From Porticoccaceae bacterium (GTDB lineage Bacteria; Pseudomonadota; Gammaproteobacteria; Pseudomonadales; Porticoccaceae): 7,974 bases of DNA. The translations under genes were made by a program, and so were the position numbers. Position 1 is the first letter of the stretch. The number at the start of each line of letters is the position of its first letter. The notes beneath the pieces are model-generated. The model saw nothing but the letters and a program-made list of their open reading frames with translations. It was not told the DNA's origin and did no database searches. Below are positions 1 to 5,368 of the stretch, piece by piece. The stretch is from the NCBI GenBank assembly GCA_003491845.1, contig DNBN01000321.1:1-7974 (forward strand), read 5' to 3'.

Positions 1-291
1 ATTATTGAGCCCCGCTCAGCAACTATGAAAATGGGTTTCCACCAAGATAGCCTGGGTACGTCTGTGGCTAGTGCAGATGAAGTGTTGTGGTATGGTAACA
101 GCGCAGTGAATTGGGATATGTCAGCGCTTGAGACCTTGACTGTTGCAAACTCAAAGGTATTGCATAATCTGCAGGAAGTCATCGATATAGCTATAAAATT
201 TTCTCAACAGAAGACCCATATCGTGATTATGAGTAATGGTGGTTTTGAGGGTATTCATGGCAAACTTACAGCGGCTTTTGATAACTCTTAG
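1..291 (+). CDS. mpl: Mpl, UDP-N-acetylmuramate:L-alanyl-gamma-D-glutamyl-meso-diaminopimelate ligase, C-terminal part
   Basis: This is the last 96 codons of a gene that starts left of the window; the reading frame is open from base 1. The fragment begins with EPRSATMKMG, matching the EPRSNTMKMG region of E. coli Mpl, and carries the family motif MSNGGFEGIH at fragment residues 77-86. E. coli Mpl is about 457 residues, so roughly four fifths is missing. Mpl is a cytoplasmic, ATP-dependent Mur-ligase relative. It joins recycled L-Ala-gamma-D-Glu-meso-DAP tripeptide to UDP-MurNAc, returning murein fragments to peptidoglycan synthesis. The visible part is the C-terminal ligase domain, so the ATP-binding P-loop cannot be checked. 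An internal ATG at 25 lies inside the conserved stretch and is not a start. The TAG stop overlaps the stop of the convergent dtd gene. Confidence 0.93.
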   Translation: MIEPRSATMKMGFHQDSLGTSVASADEVLWYGNSAVNWDMSALETLTVANSKVLHNLQEVIDIAIKFSQQKTHIVIMSNGGFEGIHGKLTAAFDNS

Positions 292-725
292 CTGTTTAAT
301 ATGAAGCTGACAGGTCCATCATTAATCAGAGATACCTGCATGTCAGCGCCAAAGCAACCCTGTTGCACCACAGGGTGTTGTAGTTGGGCCGTCGCAACAA
401 AGTAAGTGTAAAGATCCTTGGCTTGTACCGGTGGCGCTGCGGAGGAAAAGCTCGGTCGGAGGCCTTTTTTAGTGTCAGCTGCCAACGTGAACTGAGAAAT
501 TACTAACAGGCCTTCACCGGTATCTGCTAAGGATAAGTTCATTTTGCCCTGAAGGTCTGAAAAAATACGGTAGTTAAGTATTTTATGTAACAGTTTTTCA
601 GCGGTTTTGGTGTCGTCATTTTTTTCGATGCCCAATAATAACAAAATACCCCGATCTATTTGTCCAATCGTTGCCTGATTGACTGTCACCTTTGCACTAC
701 TGACACGCTGTATTAGGCCAATCAT
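288..725 (-). CDS. dtd: D-aminoacyl-tRNA deacylase (Dtd)
   Basis: Dtd hydrolyses the ester bond of D-aminoacyl-tRNAs (and Gly-tRNA-Ala), freeing the tRNA and keeping D-amino acids out of translation in the cytoplasm. The 145-residue length equals that of the E. coli enzyme. The N-terminus MIGLIQRVSSAKVTV is typical, YRIFSD and KMNLSL follow, and the active-site motif SQFTLAADT starts at residue 77. The second active-site motif, NDGPVT in E. coli, reads NDGPVS (135-140), a conservative Thr-to-Ser change; the Gly-Pro pair that gives chiral selectivity is kept. The ATG lies 3 nt after the stop of pip with no strong ribosome binding site, which suggests co-transcription and perhaps translational coupling with pip. 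Its TAA stop overlaps the mpl stop on the opposite strand. Confidence 0.96.
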   Translation of the reverse strand: MIGLIQRVSSAKVTVNQATIGQIDRGILLLLGIEKNDDTKTAEKLLHKILNYRIFSDLQGKMNLSLADTGEGLLVISQFTLAADTKKGLRPSFSSAAPPVQAKDLYTYFVATAQLQHPVVQQGCFGADMQVSLINDGPVSFILNS

Positions 726-728
726 TAG

Positions 729-1688
729 CTACACTTGGTCCGATAGATGATGCGCAAGTCTTTGAGTTGCTCGTACAAGGGCGTCAAGGGTTCCAGATTC
801 GCTGGAGGAATGCCCAGCATCAGCAATAATATCCAGTCGCGCTTCCGGCCAGGCTTCACTCAAGGCAAAGGCCTGATTGACAGGACATACCATGTCATAA
901 CGACCATGAACAATGGTGGCGGGAATATTTTTTAGTTTGTGGGCATTATTAATGATTTGGTTCGGCTCTAAAAAGGCCTTGTTAATAAAATAATGAGCTT
1001 CAATTCTTGCCATAGCGATGGCTAAGTGTGGATGAGCAAAATGAGCAACAAAATCTTCATCAGGATGTAAAGTGGCACATCTACCTTCTAATATGGACCA
1101 TGCTTTGGCAGCCGCCATCCTCTCTAAATCGTTACTGCCTGTTAGTCTTTTATAAAATGCGCCTAGCAGATCGCTGCGTTCATTTTCTGGGATAACATGA
1201 ATGTAATCTTGCCAATAATCAGGGAAGATATGTTTTACACCATTTTGATAAAACCATTGAATGTCTTCATCACGACACAGAAAAATACCCCGCAAAATTA
1301 GGCCCATCACCAATTCAGGGTATTGCTGAGCGTACACAAGGCTGAGTGTAGAGCCCCAGGATCCACCAAAAACAACCCACTTTTTAATACCCAATGTGTT
1401 ACGAATGGTTTCAATATCCGCAATCAGTGCTTCTGTGTTATTGTCTTCTAGCAAGGCATGAGGTGTTGATTGTCCGGCTCCACGTTGGTCAAAAAGCACA
1501 ATACGGTACTTGTCTGGATCAAAAAAACAGCGATCGGTAGTGCGGGTACCACCACCGGGTCCACCGTGAACGAAAAGTACCGGAATACCCTCTGGATTTC
1601 CAGACTCTTCTACATACAAGACATGGGGAGGCGTCACAGCTATTAGCTGTGTATGGTAGGGTCGAATTGCCGGAAACGCTTTTTTCAT
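729..1688 (-). CDS. pip: Proline iminopeptidase (prolyl aminopeptidase, peptidase family S33)
   Basis: This cytoplasmic alpha/beta-hydrolase removes N-terminal proline from peptides. The 319-residue length matches bacterial PIPs (about 313-317). The oxyanion-hole motif HGGPGGG is at 41-47 and the nucleophile elbow GGSWGS at 108-113, with Ser110 catalytic. The triad is completed by Asp265 (HGRYDMVCP) and His293 (DAGHSS). DQRGAGQS (68-75) is the usual PIP strand. Glu201 and Glu230 (ARIEAHYF) fit the acidic pair that binds the substrate amino terminus in the Serratia enzyme. One oddity is that the common WSxWEG motif reads WSILEG here (197-202), with the second Trp replaced by Leu. The ATG start at 1688 gives the standard N-terminus; its ribosome binding site is weak. 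It is the first gene of a likely pip-dtd transcript, divergent from tag. Confidence 0.95.
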   Translation of the reverse strand: MKKAFPAIRPYHTQLIAVTPPHVLYVEESGNPEGIPVLFVHGGPGGGTRTTDRCFFDPDKYRIVLFDQRGAGQSTPHALLEDNNTEALIADIETIRNTLGIKKWVVFGGSWGSTLSLVYAQQYPELVMGLILRGIFLCRDEDIQWFYQNGVKHIFPDYWQDYIHVIPENERSDLLGAFYKRLTGSNDLERMAAAKAWSILEGRCATLHPDEDFVAHFAHPHLAIAMARIEAHYFINKAFLEPNQIINNAHKLKNIPATIVHGRYDMVCPVNQAFALSEAWPEARLDIIADAGHSSSESGTLDALVRATQRLAHHLSDQV

Positions 1689-1774
1689 GGGCTAGTATTC
1701 ATAATTTGGAGCGTTAATCTTAAACGACAGAGGGTCTTGTAGACAAGTTAGCTTTTTTATTCATGGTATGTCAT

Positions 1775-1799
1775 AACTACCTGATGTTATCAGTTAGTT
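1775..1799. repeat. Near-perfect inverted repeat just before tag
   Basis: Left arm AACTAcCTGAT (1775-1785) and right arm ATCAGtTAGTT (1789-1799) are reverse complements except for one C/T mismatch, with a 3-base centre GTT. The right arm ends one base before the tag ribosome binding site at 1801. The symmetry is visible directly. It could be a repressor operator in the pip/tag divergent region or a hairpin in the tag leader RNA. No T-run follows, so it is not an intrinsic terminator. I do not recognise the motif as a known regulator's site. Confidence 0.6.
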
Positions 1800-1800
1800 T

Positions 1801-1806
1801 AGAGGG
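1801..1806 (+). promoter_or_regulatory. Ribosome binding site of tag
   Basis: AGAGGG lies 5 bases before the ATG at 1812. It is the clearest Shine-Dalgarno site in the window and fixes the tag start. Confidence 0.75.
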
Positions 1807-1811
1807 TATTT

Positions 1812-2372
1812 ATGAGACAACTCAGACGATGTAGTTGGTGTGGTTATGATGAAGCCTATCAACAGTATCATGACACTGAATGGGGCGTTCCCTGCAGAGA
1901 TGACAAAACGTTATTTGAATTTTTGATTTTAGAAGGCGCTCAAGCTGGACTCTCTTGGATCGCTATCCTCAAACGCCGGGATCAATACCGTCGTGCGTTT
2001 GCCAACTTTAATGTAAATATGGTGGCCCAATTTTCTGAAGACGATGTTACTCGGTTAATGGACGATAAGGGCATTATTCGCAATCGTTTGAAGATTCAAA
2101 GCGCCATTTCTAATGCGCAACACTATTTGACTGTTCAACATGAATTTGGCAGTTTCAGTAACTATATATGGGCTTTTGTTGAGAATACGCCGGTGGTAAA
2201 CCACTGGACATGTCATGATGAAATTCCCGCAACGACAACACTGTCAGACACAATTAGTCATGATATGAAAAAGCGTGGATTCAAATTTTTCGGTAGTACT
2301 ATTTGTTATGCTTATTTGCAGGCAATGGGTATTGTGGACGACCACTGTATAGATTGCTTTAAGCGATTATAA
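1812..2372 (+). CDS. tag: DNA-3-methyladenine glycosylase I (Tag)
   Basis: Tag excises 3-methyladenine from alkylated DNA as the first step of base-excision repair. The 186-residue protein aligns with E. coli Tag (187) with an N-terminal offset of three. The zinc-snap ligands Cys4, His17, His175 and Cys179 of E. coli correspond to Cys7, His20, His178 and Cys182 here. The base-pocket residues Tyr16, Glu38 and Trp46 correspond to Tyr19, Glu41 (LEGAQAGLSW) and Trp49. The blocks YHDTEWGVP, KGIIRNRLKI and KKRGFKFFGSTICY are all family signatures. The C-terminus stops four residues after the last zinc ligand, shorter than in E. coli. The start is set by the AGAGGG site. It is transcribed alone, divergent from pip and convergent with the GGDEF gene, 10 bp between stops. 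An inverted repeat sits just upstream. Confidence 0.97.
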   Translation: MRQLRRCSWCGYDEAYQQYHDTEWGVPCRDDKTLFEFLILEGAQAGLSWIAILKRRDQYRRAFANFNVNMVAQFSEDDVTRLMDDKGIIRNRLKIQSAISNAQHYLTVQHEFGSFSNYIWAFVENTPVVNHWTCHDEIPATTTLSDTISHDMKKRGFKFFGSTICYAYLQAMGIVDDHCIDCFKRL

Positions 2373-2382
2373 ACTGCGCTAC

Positions 2383-3438
2383 TTAACTAAAGATGGATTG
2401 GTTTCCGCCTAAACTCTTGGCTTGATAAAGATTGTTTTCGATTTGCGATAAAAAATCATTTAGGTCATGACTTTTTTTACTTGAGGCAATGCCTACACTG
2501 CACGCAATAGAAAGACTATGCTCTTGTATATTAAATTGATTACCATTGATTTTTTGTCGCAATGTTTCTGCTATGAGTAAACTGACCTCGTCATTATCAT
2601 GGGGCAATATAATAATAAAAGCATTACCATCCCAACGGCCAAAAATATATTCATCAGCAAGGGTAGTGCCGAGCAATTTGCTAACTGAGCATAACAGGTC
2701 ATTGCCAATCTTGTGGCCGTAACGTTCGTTGATCGATCTGAAATTGTCGATATCAAGGACGATGGCAGACGTAGTTGTTTTTTCATTAGGCGTTTGAGTG
2801 AATTTTTTAAAGAGTAATTTTTCAATTGAGTTTCGGGTTTGTAGCCCAGTAACATCATCTATTGTGTTGGCTTTAAACTGCACGGCCTGTAGCTTCTTTA
2901 TGTTCAGTTGATGGTTAAATTTGAGGTGGGCAATAATTAGCGATAAGCAAAAAACGATCATCAGTATCAGTGAAAACTGTACGCCATGGATACCTGCTTG
3001 CAGATTAAGCCACTGGGAATCTAGTTGCATATAGCCGCCGATAGCTGAAAGTAAAATCAGCGCTATGCCTATGTAAACATTTTTTTGTGGATTTGTTATC
3101 AGTACCAGCGCAGGGAAAATCGTGACGCACCATATTAATGCGACGGCGTCTGCACTCACCATTGTGACGTACAAAAATCCTAAGGTTAAAAAAGTACTGA
3201 GAGAAATTATCCCTAAGGAGAGGGATTTAGACGCTTTAAATAGACTCAAACTTACAACGAGACCACAGCCGACGCTTAGGAAGAGTGTTGGTGGAGATGC
3301 CGCCCAATATGCCAGACAAGAAAAAAATATGGCGACTCCTACCTGCACCATGACTATGGTGAGGTAGTGTTTTTCACTGTTTAATTGACTATTTATATTA
3401 TCTTCCATCAGGTGCTTATAGTGTTGAGTGACCCCCAA
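2383..3438 (-). CDS. Membrane protein with a degenerate GGDEF domain
   Basis: This 351-residue protein has about six hydrophobic segments (near residues 25-47, 50-67, 73-93, 97-115, 121-138 and 152-172), then a cytoplasmic GGDEF domain from about 190 to the end. The fold is clear: DDVTGLQTRNS (194-204), VLDIDNFRSINERYGH (227-242) and SIACSVGIAS (310-319). The metal Asp (Asp229) and the guanine-contacting Asn237 remain. However, the signature loop reads DGNAF (270-274), the Asp of the GHxxGD motif is Asn246, and AKxxGRN is AKSLGGN. There is no RxxD inhibitory site. Diguanylate cyclase activity is therefore unlikely; GTP or c-di-GMP sensing, or a partner role, is inference. The start is a TTG with an AGGTG site 7 nt upstream; an ATG at 3408 would remove ten residues but has no visible ribosome binding site. 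It lies 48 bp downstream of bipA on the same strand. Confidence 0.9.
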   Translation of the reverse strand: MGVTQHYKHLMEDNINSQLNSEKHYLTIVMVQVGVAIFFSCLAYWAASPPTLFLSVGCGLVVSLSLFKASKSLSLGIISLSTFLTLGFLYVTMVSADAVALIWCVTIFPALVLITNPQKNVYIGIALILLSAIGGYMQLDSQWLNLQAGIHGVQFSLILMIVFCLSLIIAHLKFNHQLNIKKLQAVQFKANTIDDVTGLQTRNSIEKLLFKKFTQTPNEKTTTSAIVLDIDNFRSINERYGHKIGNDLLCSVSKLLGTTLADEYIFGRWDGNAFIIILPHDNDEVSLLIAETLRQKINGNQFNIQEHSLSIACSVGIASSKKSHDLNDFLSQIENNLYQAKSLGGNQSIFS

Positions 3439-3445
3439 ACTATAG

Positions 3446-3450
3446 CACCT
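3446..3450 (-). promoter_or_regulatory. Ribosome binding site supporting a TTG start
   Basis: On the - strand AGGTG lies 7 bases before a TTG at 3438. The alternative ATG at 3408 has no purine-rich stretch at proper distance, so this site favours the TTG start for the GGDEF-domain membrane protein. Confidence 0.5.
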
Positions 3451-3486
3451 AATGCTTAAAGACTATTAATAAATGTCTTTTTGATA

Positions 3487-5298
3487 TTACCGAGAGCTTC
3501 TTTTGCGAAGAATTTCAGTAAGTAGCTTTTTGCGAATTCGAATACTCGATGGAGTTACTTCGACTAATTCGTCATCTTCGATAAACTCTAGTGCTTGCTC
3601 AAGTGTATGCTTGATCGGCGGTACTAACGTTAAAGCCTCATCAGTGCCTGAGGCTCGTACATTGGTTAGTTGTTTGCCTTTGATGGGGTTGACCACCAGA
3701 TCATTGGCGCGTGAATGGATGCCAACAATTTGTCCCTCGTAGACATCGACCGCATGCCCTAAAAATAACCTACCTCGGGCTTGAATATTAAACAGCGCAA
3801 ATGCTGCAGTCTTGCCCTTAACCATGCTAACCAATGCACCATTTTTACGGGTAAACTTCTCCCCCTCTTTAGCTGGTGCATAGCGATCAAAAATGCTGGT
3901 CATAATACCGGAGCCAGAGGTAAGTGTAAGAAATGCTCCGCGAAAGCCGATAAGCCCTCTTGAGGGCATAGAAAATTCAAGTCGGACTCTACCTTTTCCA
4001 TCTGGCTCCATATTAGTCAATTCAGCTTTGCGCATACCAAGTTCTTCCATGACCGACCCTTGGTGTTGCTCTTCGACATCTATCACAACGTGCTCAAAGG
4101 GCTCATGAACGGAACCATCAACTATTTTTTGCACAACTTCAGGACGCGACACACCCATTTCAAACCCTTCGCGGCGCATCGTTTCGATTAACACCGAAAG
4201 ATGCAATTCACCTCGTCCAGAGACAATAAATTTATCAGGTGTGTCGCCAGGAGTTACCCGCAGAGCAACATTATGAATCAATTCCTGAGCTAAGCGATCT
4301 TTAATATTACGTGTGGTAACGTATTTCCCTTCAAGACCTGCGAAAGGCGAGTCATTGACGATAAACGTCATGCTTACGGTAGGCTCATCGACGCTTAGTG
4401 CTGGCAATGCCTCTACATGCTCTGGGTCACAAAGTGTGTCTGAGATAGCTAAACCATCGATGCCATTTATACAAACGATATCGCCTGCACCAGCCAGTTG
4501 GGTTTCGATCTGCTCAAGCCCTAAATAGCCTTTTACGTTGAGGATCTTGCCTTTTCGTTGTTCACCGCTAGCGCTTTTAACAATAACCTGCTGTCCTGGC
4601 TTGAGCTTGCCGCGAGTAATTCGGCCAACACCGATAACGCCAACATAGCTGTCATAGGCCAGTGCTGATACCTGCATTTGGAAAGGGCCATCGACATCTA
4701 CTTTTGGTGCTGGTACGTCATTGACGATCATTTCATAGAGCGGCGTCATATCGTCGGCCATATCGTCGACATCGAGACCGGCTATGCCGTTGAGTGCTGA
4801 GGCATAAATAACCGGGAAGTCCAATTGCTCATCGGTAGCACCAAGATTGTCGAACAGGTCAAAGACCTGATCCATAACCCAGTCAGGTCGAGCACCAGGA
4901 CGGTCAACTTTGTTGATAACAACGATTGGGCGCAAACCCTGCTCGAACGCTTTGGAGGTTACAAAGCGTGTCTGTGGCATGGGGCCGTCTACGGCATCAA
5001 CCAGCAGCAATACTGAGTCGACCATGGACAGTACGCGCTCTACTTCACCACCGAAGTCGGCGTGACCTGGGGTGTCTACAATATTGATGCGGTAATCATT
5101 CCAGTTGATCGCAGTGTTCTTTGCCAGAATCGTAATTCCGCGCTCTTTCTCCTGATCGTTGGAGTCCATAAGGCGTTCGGAACCCACATCTTTACGATCG
5201 AGGGTGCCAGATTGGCTGAGAAGTTTATCGACCAGTGTTGTCTTACCGTGGTCAACGTGGGCAATGATTGCAATGTTCCGCAGGTTTTCAATGGACAT
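3487..5298 (-). CDS. typA: Translational GTPase BipA/TypA
   Basis: BipA is an EF-G-like GTPase that binds the 70S ribosome, aids 50S assembly at low temperature, and affects stress response, motility and virulence in several species. The 603 residues compare with 607 in E. coli. The GTPase motifs are complete: AHVDHGKTT (13-21), RGITI (53-57), DTPGH (75-79), NKVD (129-132) and SALNG (167-171). Domain II, the EF-G-like III and V domains ([30 protein letters not shown]) and the BipA-specific C-terminal domain ([24 protein letters not shown]) follow. I chose the ATG at 5298 because the product then begins [19 protein letters not shown] like its relatives. A TTG at 5319 would add seven residues but falls about where transcription from the TATAAT box should begin. 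No strong ribosome binding site is visible. It lies 70 bp downstream of the PAS-GGDEF-EAL gene. Confidence 0.97.
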   Translation of the reverse strand: MSIENLRNIAIIAHVDHGKTTLVDKLLSQSGTLDRKDVGSERLMDSNDQEKERGITILAKNTAINWNDYRINIVDTPGHADFGGEVERVLSMVDSVLLLVDAVDGPMPQTRFVTSKAFEQGLRPIVVINKVDRPGARPDWVMDQVFDLFDNLGATDEQLDFPVIYASALNGIAGLDVDDMADDMTPLYEMIVNDVPAPKVDVDGPFQMQVSALAYDSYVGVIGVGRITRGKLKPGQQVIVKSASGEQRKGKILNVKGYLGLEQIETQLAGAGDIVCINGIDGLAISDTLCDPEHVEALPALSVDEPTVSMTFIVNDSPFAGLEGKYVTTRNIKDRLAQELIHNVALRVTPGDTPDKFIVSGRGELHLSVLIETMRREGFEMGVSRPEVVQKIVDGSVHEPFEHVVIDVEEQHQGSVMEELGMRKAELTNMEPDGKGRVRLEFSMPSRGLIGFRGAFLTLTSGSGIMTSIFDRYAPAKEGEKFTRKNGALVSMVKGKTAAFALFNIQARGRLFLGHAVDVYEGQIVGIHSRANDLVVNPIKGKQLTNVRASGTDEALTLVPPIKHTLEQALEFIEDDELVEVTPSSIRIRKKLLTEILRKRSSR

Positions 5299-5328
5299 GA
5301 GAGGTACCAGTAGGCGCAAAAAGGCGCG

Positions 5329-5334
5329 ATTATA
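5329..5334 (-). promoter_or_regulatory. Putative -10 box of bipA
   Basis: The - strand reads TATAAT, a perfect sigma-70 -10 hexamer, about 30 bases before the bipA ATG. Transcription would start near 5322, giving a leader of about 24 nt. The best -35 candidate at 17-bp spacing (GTAGCA) matches only three of six consensus bases, so strength is uncertain. It suggests bipA can be transcribed independently of the gene upstream. Confidence 0.5.
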
Positions 5335-5368
5335 GGCTAATTGACAGAAACTGCTACGGATCTTTTCA

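Noticed and set aside
1736..1760. CTTGT-AG-ACAAG followed by a T-run, considered as an intrinsic terminator in the pip/tag gap.
   Set aside because: The two-base centre leaves at most a 4-bp, AT-rich stem, and no gene ends here: both neighbours diverge from this gap.
3458..3480. AT-rich inverted repeat AAAGAC...GTCTTT between bipA and the degenerate GGDEF gene, considered as a terminator of bipA.
   Set aside because: The stem is only 6 bases, AT-rich, with an 11-base loop, and no T-run follows on the - strand. It is too weak to call.
5299..5319. TTG-initiated seven-residue extension of BipA.
   Set aside because: Homologues begin at the MSIENLRN equivalent, and the TATAAT box places the transcription start around this TTG, leaving no leader or ribosome binding site for it.
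5312..5327. Short direct repeat AGGCGC, two copies 10 bases apart, before bipA.
   Set aside because: Six-base repeats at this spacing are expected by chance, and the segment overlaps the predicted transcription start region with no known function.
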